Made by a program: the position numbers and the translations under genes
The notes under the pieces: generated by a model
Databases searched by the model: none
The model's input: only the letters and a program-made list of their open reading frames with translations
What the model was told of the DNA's origin: nothing
Assembly (NCBI GenBank): GCA_002323775.1
Contig: DCPV01000247.1
Location: forward strand, 1-19,672
DNA from: Firmicutes bacterium UBA1535
Lineage (GTDB): Bacteria > Bacillota > Clostridia > Tissierellales > Sedimentibacteraceae
Length of the DNA stretch: 19,672 nt
Direction: 5' to 3'
Part shown: one piece after another, positions 1-7,472 of the stretch
Layout: every line of letters starts with the position of its first letter
How positions within the stretch are numbered: the first letter of the stretch is position 1

Positions 1-495
1 ATGATTTTGCCTTTGCAGATAACTCTGATATCAAATGTATTTTTATACAATGGAATTCAAAGATATATTGGAATTACTATATTTGATACAAAATTTGCTG
101 TAATTTTACCTGGAGTATTCAGCACTATGGGAGTATTTTTCTTAAAACAATTTTTCTCAAGTATGCCTGAGAACTTATATGAGATAGCAAGAATAGATGG
201 AGCATCTAATTTTCAAATATTAACAAAAATTGTTCTGCCTTATTCAAAGAACTCTATACTTGCTTTATGTGCATTAAATTTTATTGAGAGCTGGAATATA
301 ATTGAACAGGCACTTATTTTTATAAATACACCATCAAAGTATCCAGTGTCACTATATCTAAATACATTATATGCAAATGACAAGAACGTTTTCTATGCTG
401 GAAGTATACTGTTTATATTCCCTGTAATTTACTTGGTTATGAAGGGCAAGGAGAAAATTAAAAATATGATATTGGAAAATAGGAGGATAGTATAA
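1..495 (+). CDS. MalG-type ABC transporter permease, C-terminal part
   Basis: This is the inner-membrane permease of a sugar-type ABC importer (MalG/UgpE family, binding-protein-dependent transport). The cytoplasmic EAA loop that docks on the ATPase is clear: EIARIDGASNFQILTKIVLP at about residues 61-80, after the 'FFLKQFFSSMPENL' helix. Hydrophobic stretches before and after it fit the last membrane spans. Family members have about 270-300 residues. Only 164 are present, and the Met at position 1 aligns with an internal Met of the family ('MILPLQITLI'), so the gene is cut by the window edge and its true start lies upstream. The stop overlaps the start of the next gene by one base, so the two are co-transcribed. 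The family identification is firm. The substrate is unknown, and the adaptor downstream makes a plain sugar importer doubtful. Confidence 0.88.
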   Translation: MILPLQITLISNVFLYNGIQRYIGITIFDTKFAVILPGVFSTMGVFFLKQFFSSMPENLYEIARIDGASNFQILTKIVLPYSKNSILALCALNFIESWNIIEQALIFINTPSKYPVSLYLNTLYANDKNVFYAGSILFIFPVIYLVMKGKEKIKNMILENRRIV

Positions 496-2204
496 TGATG
501 ATGAGAATTTTTGATAAAATCTCTAAGATATTTTTTGCATTTATATGTTTTATTGTTATCTTAGGCATGGTTTTCTTAAGTATAAGAAATTATATCACAC
601 CGATAGTAAGCAATGTGGTAGTATCACCTAATGGAAAAATAGAAAGTAAGTACTATATAAATGGAGTTGTATCATCAGGAAACAATGAAGTAGTTGAGGT
701 AAAGGCTGCTAGAAACATGGATATATCAGACGTCAATATTAAGGATGATCAAATTGTTGAAGGTGGTCAAAAATTATTTTCACTTGATATAAGCAAGTCC
801 ACATCTGATAAAAGAGCGCAGCAGGATACTATCAACGACAAGATATATGATGAACAATCAGCATTAAATAAAATGATAAAATCTCTTGAAAAGACAGCAA
901 ATAGGCAGATTAATAATATTGATAATTTTAATCCCAATGAGGGAGTTAGCATTTATGCAGTGGCAGATGGGAAGATAAAAAATCTGTCTATATCTGAGGG
1001 TAAAAAGGTAAGCAATAATATTATTTCAAATATTATTGATGATAACTTATTAAAAATTTCGTTTAAAATGAACAGCAATGAATTCCCTAATATAAGTGTT
1101 GGGCAAAAAGTTTTATTAAGCTTTACAGGATATGAGGGATATTATGATGCTGAGGTTATAAGCATAAATCCAAATGCTGTACCTGACAAGGATAAGGTAT
1201 CGTTTTTATATAATGGTATTATTCTCGCCAAAAATCCGGGACTAATTTCTCCGGGAGTCAGTGTAGGCGTTTCAACTCAAAGAGATGGGCAAGTAGCTGC
1301 TACCTTGACATATTCAGGAACTGTAGAATCATACCTTGAGCAGTCGCCTGTTACAACAGAGGTATATTCAAGCCCTAATATGGATATATATGCAACAAAG
1401 GTTTTAGTTATAGAGGGTGAGGCAGTAAAAAAAGGTCAAAAAATAGCCGAATTAGGTGGAGATGATTTGACAAGCTATTTTGACGAAAGCATTAAAAACA
1501 TAAAGGATAAACAAAAAATAATCAGCAATTTAAGAAAAGATATAAATGAGCTTTACGGTGATACACTAACTTTTAACACAGAAAGCAGCTTTAAAATGGA
1601 TGATGATGGAGCTTGCAAAATATCCGATAAGATATATGTAGAGTATATATCTGACAAGGCTTCTCTTAAAGAGGGTGAGACCATATTAAGATATCGTGTT
1701 TATAACAATAGTTCTATGCAGATTAAGACAATGGTTGATGCAAAAACTTATAAAAGCATGCCAACGACTGTATATTATGGAACTGATATGTGGAATATGG
1801 ACGCACAAACTAGACTTGTCAGTGTAAAGGAGTTTGCCAAAGGTTATGAGGTTTCATTCGAGCATGATGAAAAATATCTTGCTGGTATAGGCTTAAATGA
1901 CAATGTAATATTAAAATTTTCAATAGAAGACAGGTTTGAAAATGTTATACCAAAGTCTGCAATAGTGCCTATTGGAAGAATGGCAGTTGGCTCTAGCGGA
2001 TATGTTTACATAATAAATCAAGAGGAATCTATATTGGGAAATGTAGATGTTTTATCAGAAAAAAGAGTAACTATAAAGGCTGTAGGTGATGAAAATGTAG
2101 CAATTGAATTTGATAAAAACTTCTATAATAGAGGCAAGGACATAGTTATAGTTAATTTTATAGATTCTACACTTAAAGATGGAATGAGAGTGAGAGTAAA
2201 ATGA
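495..2204 (+). CDS. HlyD/MFP-family membrane-fusion adaptor protein
   Basis: A 569-residue protein anchored by one N-terminal membrane helix (about residues 9-28), with the rest outside the membrane. After the anchor comes a lipoyl-like half-motif (about 55-90), a charged helical hairpin (about 95-140) and the matching lipoyl half ('YAVADGKIKNLSISEGKKV', about 153-171). The pattern recurs in the second half: 'ATKVLVIEGEAVKKGQKIAEL' followed by another helical segment and a C-terminal barrel region ('PKSAIVPIG...GYVYII'). Such adaptors normally link an inner-membrane exporter to the envelope, as in HlyD, MacA and YknX. Here the partner is an importer-type permease. The start is the first of three consecutive ATGs, with AGGAGG at 481-486; the third Met is equally possible. 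It is longer than a typical MacA-like adaptor because the lipoyl/coiled-coil unit seems duplicated. Family call is good; cargo is unknown. Confidence 0.75.
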   Translation: MMMRIFDKISKIFFAFICFIVILGMVFLSIRNYITPIVSNVVVSPNGKIESKYYINGVVSSGNNEVVEVKAARNMDISDVNIKDDQIVEGGQKLFSLDISKSTSDKRAQQDTINDKIYDEQSALNKMIKSLEKTANRQINNIDNFNPNEGVSIYAVADGKIKNLSISEGKKVSNNIISNIIDDNLLKISFKMNSNEFPNISVGQKVLLSFTGYEGYYDAEVISINPNAVPDKDKVSFLYNGIILAKNPGLISPGVSVGVSTQRDGQVAATLTYSGTVESYLEQSPVTTEVYSSPNMDIYATKVLVIEGEAVKKGQKIAELGGDDLTSYFDESIKNIKDKQKIISNLRKDINELYGDTLTFNTESSFKMDDDGACKISDKIYVEYISDKASLKEGETILRYRVYNNSSMQIKTMVDAKTYKSMPTTVYYGTDMWNMDAQTRLVSVKEFAKGYEVSFEHDEKYLAGIGLNDNVILKFSIEDRFENVIPKSAIVPIGRMAVGSSGYVYIINQEESILGNVDVLSEKRVTIKAVGDENVAIEFDKNFYNRGKDIVIVNFIDSTLKDGMRVRVK

Positions 2205-3265
2205 AGAAGCTAATGACATATATTGCTGTATTCATTGTAATTACCGCTTGTATGCTTATGTTTTTTATTAGAAACTTTCCGGCTGAAATGGCAGAGCTAA
2301 GCTTGGATGGTATAGCAAATCCAAATCAAATTGATAGAGCCATGGTAGAAAATTCGATATATGATTATTTTAATATTTATGATGTTTTCGTCCGAGGGGA
2401 GAATGCAAATGTATATACGGGCAATATCAATATTTTGCTGAGAAAATCAGATATAAAGTCAGGTGCCATGACATATAGTGATGATGAGGTAATAATGGGC
2501 GATAAGCATATGGAGGAAAACTTTAGATATAATCTTCTGGGAGAAAAGTATGAATCGCAATTTGGTGAATATTATGTTAATTGTATTATAAAAAACAGTG
2601 ATAAGGTATATTATAGGGATATAAACATTCTTCAAAATGTGAATATAAAGAGTCAAAGCCTTTATATGTCGCTTGTAAACGAAAAAAAATTACCTATGAA
2701 GTATGAACAAGTAATTAGCAGCCTGAGGTATTATAATATAGGTATTTCAAAAAGTATTTATTATGCGGATGTAATTAATTTCTTTAAAAAGCTTTTAATA
2801 CTATTGATAATTACAGAATTTATTATCATATTTTTAAAATTTTTAAATCGTACAAAAAGAAGTATTGTCGCTTTGTCGGAAACCAGAAAATCTTTACAAT
2901 ATGATTTAACACTAAGAGAATTTATCTTTAAATCAAATAATGTAAAATTAATTTTAAAGATTTTATCTCAAGTGATTATACTAGCTTTGTTAGGAATTGC
3001 AATGATGTGGCTGACTGTAGTTATTTTGAAAATTTCAACATCATATGTTATCGATTATACATCGCTAAAAAGTATAATGGATGCAGTTGGAGAGTTTACA
3101 AGTTTCATGAAATATTATCTAGTAAATGGATTTACGGAAATTTCAACAAGCTTGATGGGCTGTATTATCATTTATTTACTGACTTTCTTTGCGATTTTAG
3201 TAATAAATGTAAAAGAATTTGTTGTAAAATTAAAAAGGAAAAAGAAAATTTACAATTTGAATTAA
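2201..3265 (+). CDS. four-TM membrane protein with large outside domain, FtsX/MacB-like topology
   Basis: I do not recognise a named family. The 354 residues show an N-terminal membrane helix (about 6-24), a roughly 165-residue polar domain, then three membrane helices (about 195-214, 255-278 and 318-341) separated by a basic cytoplasmic loop and an outside loop, with a Lys-rich C-terminus. This TM1-large domain-TM2-TM3-TM4 order is that of FtsX/MacB-type ABC permeases, but I see no conserved FtsX sequence motif, so the likeness is topological only. It starts inside the last codons of the adaptor gene (ATGA overlap), which points to translational coupling and a shared complex. No ATPase gene is visible downstream; one may lie upstream of the window. 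Confidence 0.6.
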   Translation: MKKLMTYIAVFIVITACMLMFFIRNFPAEMAELSLDGIANPNQIDRAMVENSIYDYFNIYDVFVRGENANVYTGNINILLRKSDIKSGAMTYSDDEVIMGDKHMEENFRYNLLGEKYESQFGEYYVNCIIKNSDKVYYRDINILQNVNIKSQSLYMSLVNEKKLPMKYEQVISSLRYYNIGISKSIYYADVINFFKKLLILLIITEFIIIFLKFLNRTKRSIVALSETRKSLQYDLTLREFIFKSNNVKLILKILSQVIILALLGIAMMWLTVVILKISTSYVIDYTSLKSIMDAVGEFTSFMKYYLVNGFTEISTSLMGCIIIYLLTFFAILVINVKEFVVKLKRKKKIYNLN

Positions 3266-3280
3266 TTTTATATCTTCTCC

Positions 3281-3338
3281 AAAAATACACGTTAATCATC
3301 TGCCTAATATAATATACAGATGCTTAATGTGTATTTTT
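3281..3338. terminator. long-stem terminator ending the permease/adaptor operon
   Basis: Arms 3281-3302 and 3317-3338 form a 22-bp stem in which 20 pairs are Watson-Crick and two are G-U, closing a 14-nt AU-rich loop. The 5' arm begins AAAAA and the 3' arm ends TTTTT, so it could act in both directions. It lies 16 bases after the stop of the membrane-protein gene and isolates that operon from the hydrogenase operon. Confidence 0.8.
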
Positions 3339-3386
3339 GTTTATCGAATATATAGTTAAATATATAGTAAAAATTATATTTTTTGT

Positions 3387-3415
3387 TTGAAATTTATCGA
3401 TTATTATTATATAAT
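3387..3415 (+). promoter_or_regulatory. sigma-A type promoter of the hydrogenase operon
   Basis: TTGAAA (3387-3392), a 17-base spacer and TATAAT (3410-3415) make a near-consensus vegetative promoter. The octamer TTTATCGA occurs in the spacer (3393-3400) and again upstream (3340-3347). The leader to the first ATG is about 115 nt and can form an 8-bp stem AAAGCAAG (3464-3471) with CTTGCTTT (3498-3505). Confidence 0.75.
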
Positions 3416-3536
3416 AAAAAGGAAATAATAATTTTAGGTAAAAAATTTATAGATAGTGTGTAAAAAGCAAGTTTTAAAATTATTTAGTATATTAGTTCTT
3501 GCTTTGGAAATTAATATAAATATATGGAGGGAAATA

Positions 3537-3806
3537 ATGAAAGTAAAAGTTTGTGTTGGTTCAAATTGTACGTTTTTAGGCTCTATGGGGATTTTAGATC
3601 AGCTTGAAGATTTGAAAGAAATTATAAGCGAGAATTCAGATAATTATAGAGATGAAGATTTGGAAATAGAAGCAATTAAATGTCTTGGATTTTGTAAGGG
3701 AACTAACGAAAAAATTGCACCTATTATACTTATAGATGATGAGCCTATATTTAATGCAACAGGTCAAATTGTTATGGAGAAGATTGTTGACAAAATTAGA
3801 AAATAG
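3537..3806 (+). CDS. small [2Fe-2S] thioredoxin-like ferredoxin, hydrogenase partner
   Basis: An 89-residue NuoE/HydC-like protein. Cys6 and Cys11 (VCVGSNC) near the N-terminus and Cys49 and Cys53 (KCLGFCKG) match the four-cysteine [2Fe-2S] pattern of thioredoxin-like ferredoxins, which carry electrons for NADH- or ferredoxin-linked hydrogenases. I chose ATG 3537 because GGAGGG (3526-3531) lies five bases upstream and homology starts at 'KVKVCVG'. An in-frame extension upstream to 3456 has no ribosome binding site and reads through the leader. It ends 11 bases before the hydrogenase start, so the two are very probably co-expressed, and it may feed or drain electrons from that enzyme's ferredoxin domain. 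The stand-alone form lacks the N-terminal helical bundle of full NuoE. Confidence 0.8.
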   Translation: MKVKVCVGSNCTFLGSMGILDQLEDLKEIISENSDNYRDEDLEIEAIKCLGFCKGTNEKIAPIILIDDEPIFNATGQIVMEKIVDKIRK

Positions 3807-3817
3807 AGGAAAGAAAT

Positions 3818-5323
3818 ATGAAAGAAAGTTATGTTAATATTATAAATATAAGGAGACAAGTATTTGCTAAGATTGCCAAAATGGCTTATGAGGGAGTAGA
3901 TTTAAGTGAATTGGAAAAAGCGTCATTTGAAATACTACCCGGAGAAGTAGCCACATACAGAGATAGTATATTCAGAGAAAGAGCGATAGTTGATGAACGT
4001 TTAAGACTTACAATGGGACTGAGTGCAAGAAAACCAACTGAATACTATCATGTTTCTGATGGGATTTCTGAAGTTAATGCAGATAAAGTTCAATTTGATG
4101 AGCCTTTGGTAAATGTAATTACTTTTGCTTGCGAAGCTTGCCCTACTAAGGCGTTTTATGTAACGGATAATTGTAGAAAGTGCCTAGCACATCCTTGTAC
4201 TATAGTATGTCCAGTAAATGCTGTTTCTATTGGAAAAAACAGAGCTATTATTGATAAAGATAAATGTATCAAATGCGGCAGATGTAAAGAAACTTGCCCA
4301 TATAGTGCAATTGTAAAATATGAGAGACCTTGTGCGGCTGCATGTGGTGTTGATGCTATAGAAAGTGATTATTTAGGAAGAGCTAAGATAAATATGGATA
4401 GATGCGTATCCTGCGGAAATTGTGTCGTACAATGCCCTTATGGAGCGATTTCAGATAAATCTCAAATATATCAACTTATAAAATCATTAAAAAGCAGTGA
4501 GCATATGTATGCAATAGTAGCTCCTTCGTTTTTAGGACAGTTTGGACCACTGGCTTCACCAGTCCAAATATTTGAGGGTATAAAGCTATTAGGCTTTAAG
4601 GATGTTGTAGAAGTTAGCTTGGGAGCAGATATTACAACGCTGAAGGAAGCACATGAGTTTATTGAAAAAGTACCGAATGAAATTCCGTATATGGGAACAA
4701 GCTGTTGTAATTCTTGGGCAATAATGGTTAAGAAGCTATTCCCTGACCAATATGAGTATATATCAGACTCTGCATCTCCGATGGTTGAGACTGCGAAATA
4801 TATTAAGAAAAAAGACCCAGAGGCAAGGATAGCATTTATAGGACCTTGTATTTCTAAAAAATTAGAAGCATTAAGAGAAGATGTTAAGGATTATGTACAC
4901 TTTGTAATAACATTTGAGGAGTTAATGGGAATGTTTGTTGCAAAAGGAATAGAATTATCAGAAATAGAGGTATCTAAAGAGATACAGGATGCTTCATCAT
5001 TGGGCAGAGGCTATGCTATAGCCGGAGGAGTTGCAGAAGCAGTAAAAAATACAGCTATGACAATTGATCCATCAAGAGAAATAAATGTCGAGGGTGTATC
5101 TACTTTGCATGAATGTGTAAAGCTTATGAAACTTGCAAAGGCTGGTAAGAAAAATGGATGCTTACTTGAAGGAATGGCATGCTCAGGTGGATGTATTGCG
5201 GGACCTGGAACTATAGCTTCAGTAAATAGAGTTAGAAAAGCGGTGACAGAATTTAAAAATCAAGCACCATGCAAATCACCATTGGATAATGATATCATTG
5301 ATGAAAGCCTAAGAAAAAAATAA
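3818..5323 (+). CDS. [FeFe] hydrogenase with ferredoxin-type clusters (group B-like)
   Basis: Reversible 2H+ + 2e- to H2 at a di-iron H-cluster, in the cytoplasm. The N-terminal half carries [4Fe-4S] ligand sets: C119/C122/C127/C131, C150/C153/C156/C160 and C196/C199/C202/C206, with extra cysteines at 105/108 and 172/176. The H-cluster motifs are L1 'TSCCNSW' (C296, C297), L2 'GPCISKK' (C344) and L3 'MACSGGCIAGPG' (C455, C459), so all cluster ligands are present. L1 has Asn where the common group A enzymes have Pro (TSCCPxW), and L3 ends GPG rather than GGG. From memory of the family these variants fit the less studied group B clade. The start ATG has GAGG (3806-3809) upstream. At 501 residues it is full length for this architecture. 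No HydE/F/G maturases are in the window; they must be encoded elsewhere. Confidence 0.9.
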   Translation: MKESYVNIINIRRQVFAKIAKMAYEGVDLSELEKASFEILPGEVATYRDSIFRERAIVDERLRLTMGLSARKPTEYYHVSDGISEVNADKVQFDEPLVNVITFACEACPTKAFYVTDNCRKCLAHPCTIVCPVNAVSIGKNRAIIDKDKCIKCGRCKETCPYSAIVKYERPCAAACGVDAIESDYLGRAKINMDRCVSCGNCVVQCPYGAISDKSQIYQLIKSLKSSEHMYAIVAPSFLGQFGPLASPVQIFEGIKLLGFKDVVEVSLGADITTLKEAHEFIEKVPNEIPYMGTSCCNSWAIMVKKLFPDQYEYISDSASPMVETAKYIKKKDPEARIAFIGPCISKKLEALREDVKDYVHFVITFEELMGMFVAKGIELSEIEVSKEIQDASSLGRGYAIAGGVAEAVKNTAMTIDPSREINVEGVSTLHECVKLMKLAKAGKKNGCLLEGMACSGGCIAGPGTIASVNRVRKAVTEFKNQAPCKSPLDNDIIDESLRKK

Positions 5324-5408
5324 AAAGCATTGTTAGATAGGATTGAAAATTTACATTATATAATTTCTTTGTAATACTAAATAAATTTATCTATTGTTGG
5401 AGAATAAA

Positions 5409-6905
5409 ATGTTGTGCAAACAAAAACATGATATAATGTCTGATCTTAAGAAAAAATTGAGCTCAGATATTTATACAGATGAAAAATGTCTTGCAGGAAA
5501 GGCAGAGCATAAGAGAGACTATGATATAATAACAGAAACTGATTTAATAATTTTAAATAAGTTTGTGTCAGCACCTCTTATTCTTTTTAATTACGAAAAG
5601 ATTGCATTTATGAATACTAATTGTAGCTTGTTGTTTGGCTACAATGATTTTGACATGCAAAAACCAATGAAAACAAAGCAATTTTTTGTGGATGATAAAT
5701 TTATTAATGAAATTGAAAAAATATTTGATGATGATGAAAGAGTAGAATTGTCTGATACATATATCATGACAACAGAGCTTGAAAAAATATTTGTAAGTTT
5801 AGAGTGTAAAATTGTTTTATATAAATCACAAAAATTTATTTTTGCACACCTATATGATATGACGGAGAAGCTTGCAACACAATTTAAACTAATTAAAGCT
5901 TCAATTGTAAGAGATTTAATGCTTGATATTAGTCAATCTATAATTAAAATAGAAGACATCAAGCAGGTGTATCAATTAATATTGGAAAATGCAATAAAAG
6001 CATTGGAAAAGGCAAAAATAGGTACTATATTTATCAAAAAAGACGATGTATATAAGGTAGCAGCTCATGTTGGATTTTCTGAGGAGATAATAAATTTCCA
6101 ACTTAGCCCTCAACAGACATTTTTGTATAGAGCAACTAATGGTAAGATGGATAGTATAGCAAATATAACGGATTTGATGTCGTTAAATAAAATTAGTGAT
6201 AACTACTATCCTATAAAAACATCTGTAGGGGAACATTTTATTAAATCCTGTATAACAGCCCCAATAAATATAAACGGTGAAGTATATGGGATGATAAATA
6301 TAGATTCGCTTGAAACTAATGCGTTTGATGATGATGATATCAAGTGCATGGAGTTTATGAAAAATAGTATTGAAATAGCTATATCCAACTTTTTACAATA
6401 TGAAGAAAGAATATTTTTAGCTAATCGAGATAGCTTAACTAAATTATACAATCGTGTTTATATTGAAGAAAAATTTGAAAAATTCAAAGAAGAAGCTTTA
6501 AAAGATAACTCAAGCTTTTATATGGTAATATTTGATATTGATAACTTAAAGCATATCAATGATAAATATGGACACAGTGAAGGAGATATAGTTATATTAA
6601 AGATTGTTGAAGAATTAAAAAATTTAATTTCTGAAAATGATATTTTAGCAAGAATTGGCGGAGATGAGTTTTTAGGAATATTCCATGATAAGGACGTGGA
6701 TGCTCTATTTAATAAAATTAAAAATTCTTTAATAAATATTAATAAAACTACCGAAATAAACAATTATAATATATCATGTTCATTTAGCTTTGGAATGTCA
6801 AGCTTTGGAGAAGATGGACATGAATTTAAGGAATTGTTTAAAAAAGCAGATGAAAGAATGTATTCAATAAAAAGTCACAGAGAAAATCTGGATAATATGT
6901 GTTAA
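5409..6905 (+). CDS. PAS-GAF-GGDEF diguanylate cyclase
   Basis: Makes cyclic di-GMP from two GTP. In 498 residues it has an N-terminal PAS-like segment (about 45-135, 'PLILFNYEKIAFMNTN' onward), a GAF domain (about 160-320, ending 'VYGMINIDSLETNAFDDDDI'), a short helical linker and a GGDEF domain (about 335-495, 'RDSLTKLYNRVYIEE' onward). The catalytic motif GGDEF is intact at 417-421. The inhibitory I-site RxxD is missing: the corresponding residues read SEND, so product inhibition through that site is unlikely. There is no membrane helix, so it is a cytosolic sensor, perhaps of a redox or small-molecule signal. ATG 5409 is preferred because GGAG (5399-5402) sits six bases upstream; a TTG at 5394 has no ribosome binding site. 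It follows the hydrogenase by 85 bases with no terminator between, so read-through is possible. Confidence 0.9.
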   Translation: MLCKQKHDIMSDLKKKLSSDIYTDEKCLAGKAEHKRDYDIITETDLIILNKFVSAPLILFNYEKIAFMNTNCSLLFGYNDFDMQKPMKTKQFFVDDKFINEIEKIFDDDERVELSDTYIMTTELEKIFVSLECKIVLYKSQKFIFAHLYDMTEKLATQFKLIKASIVRDLMLDISQSIIKIEDIKQVYQLILENAIKALEKAKIGTIFIKKDDVYKVAAHVGFSEEIINFQLSPQQTFLYRATNGKMDSIANITDLMSLNKISDNYYPIKTSVGEHFIKSCITAPININGEVYGMINIDSLETNAFDDDDIKCMEFMKNSIEIAISNFLQYEERIFLANRDSLTKLYNRVYIEEKFEKFKEEALKDNSSFYMVIFDIDNLKHINDKYGHSEGDIVILKIVEELKNLISENDILARIGGDEFLGIFHDKDVDALFNKIKNSLININKTTEINNYNISCSFSFGMSSFGEDGHEFKELFKKADERMYSIKSHRENLDNMC

Positions 6906-6913
6906 TAAGAATC

Positions 6914-6950
6914 GCACTTATATGTTAAGATATAAGTGCTTTTTATTTTA
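6914..6950. terminator. Rho-independent terminator after the diguanylate cyclase
   Basis: A perfect 10-bp stem (GCACTTATAT 6914-6923 with 6930-6939), a 6-nt loop and a T run (6940 onward). It lies between the convergent ends of the cyclase gene and the small minus-strand gene at 7008. Confidence 0.85.
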
Positions 6951-7007
6951 AAATATAATGATTAATATGTAAATACAAATTTGTTATTATAATGAAATTG
7001 ATAATTC

Positions 7008-7190
7008 TTAATCCTTATCTTTTTTTAATTCTATACATTCTTCTATCCGTGCTTTTTGAATGGCTATTGTTGCCAGTGTATCTGCAATTTGTGTAAAAAT
7101 AGCTGAATATAATTCAATTTCCGGTATATCTCTATTATTTGCAATTGCTAAAGTATTTACTAAAACTGCCAGTTCTTCTGGACGGATCAT
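7008..7190 (-). CDS. small DUF6774-like protein
   Basis: A 60-residue protein, mostly helical. It opens 'MIRPEELAVLVNTLAIA', contains 'LYSAIFTQIADTLATIAIQ' and ends in a Lys/Asp-rich tail. The pattern of E-L-(V/A)-x-L-V then (A/S)-x-F-T-Q-(L/I)-(G/A)-D-T-L-A-T-I-A matches, from memory, the DUF6774 family of short clostridial proteins of unknown function; the assignment needs a profile search. It is probably a real gene: GGGGTGA sits five bases before the ATG on the minus strand, and the frame is clean and composed like a protein. It is divergent from the lipoprotein gene at 7473 and convergent with the cyclase gene. Its upstream region includes the perfect inverted repeat at 7245-7290. There is no signal peptide and no catalytic motif. 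Confidence 0.65.
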   Translation of the reverse strand: MIRPEELAVLVNTLAIANNRDIPEIELYSAIFTQIADTLATIAIQKARIEECIELKKDKD

Positions 7191-7244
7191 ACAATCACCC
7201 CATAATATAATATTCGCAGTTAATGTTAATGATATAACTTTTTA

Positions 7245-7290
7245 AAATTAAATGTATATTTAAAGTTTGCTATAAATATACATTTAATTT
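7245..7290. repeat. perfect 18-bp inverted repeat in a divergent intergenic region
   Basis: Arms 7245-7262 and 7273-7290 are exact reverse complements (AAATTAAATGTATATTTA) around a 10-base centre. No U run follows on either strand, so it does not look like a terminator. It lies between the starts of the small minus-strand gene (7190) and the lipoprotein gene (7473). It could be an operator or an RNA hairpin in the leader of either transcript. Confidence 0.6.
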
Positions 7291-7344
7291 ATATATATAA
7301 TGGATTATGATGTGAATTTATTCCTTTTTTATATAGTTATAATC

Positions 7345-7383
7345 AAAAAAGATATGATTTTAAAATCTTCATGTCTTTTTTTT
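7345..7383 (+). terminator. possible terminator-like hairpin upstream of the lipoprotein gene
   Basis: Arms 7345-7357 (AAAAAAGATATGA) and 7369-7381 pair over 13 positions with one G-U pair, around an 11-nt loop that is itself nearly self-complementary, and the 3' arm ends in a T run. No plus-strand gene ends here, so it may stop read-through towards 7473 or belong to a short leader transcript. The stem is A/U-rich and weak. Confidence 0.4.
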
Positions 7384-7391
7384 GCCTTTCA

Positions 7392-7420
7392 TGGACATTT
7401 GTACACAAGATGGAGATAAT
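7392..7420 (+). promoter_or_regulatory. possible promoter of the lipoprotein gene
   Basis: TGGACA (7392-7397), a 17-base spacer and GATAAT (7415-7420). A second hexamer, TATAAT, lies at 7425-7430, but its best -35 (TTGTAC, 7399-7404) is 20 bases away. One of the two probably drives the gene at 7473; the sequence does not decide which. Confidence 0.4.
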
Positions 7421-7472
7421 AGTGTATAATTAGTTAAATTATAAGAAATACATATAAGGAGGAATTGCTAAT

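Noticed and set aside
3007..3312. A 101-codon plus-strand frame overlapping the end of the four-TM protein gene
   Set aside because: It is a frame-shifted reading of that gene, Cys- and Tyr-rich, with no ribosome binding site, and it runs into the terminator hairpin.
5336..5378. A promoter for the diguanylate cyclase gene (TTGAAA 5343-5348 and TATAAT 5359-5364)
   Set aside because: The spacer is only 10 bases, and the alternative TTTACA/TAATAC pairing is weak, so I did not list it as a feature.
7060..7245. A 61-codon plus-strand frame opposite the small DUF6774-like gene
   Set aside because: No ribosome binding site and no recognisable pattern, whereas the minus-strand frame has a good site and a family-like sequence.
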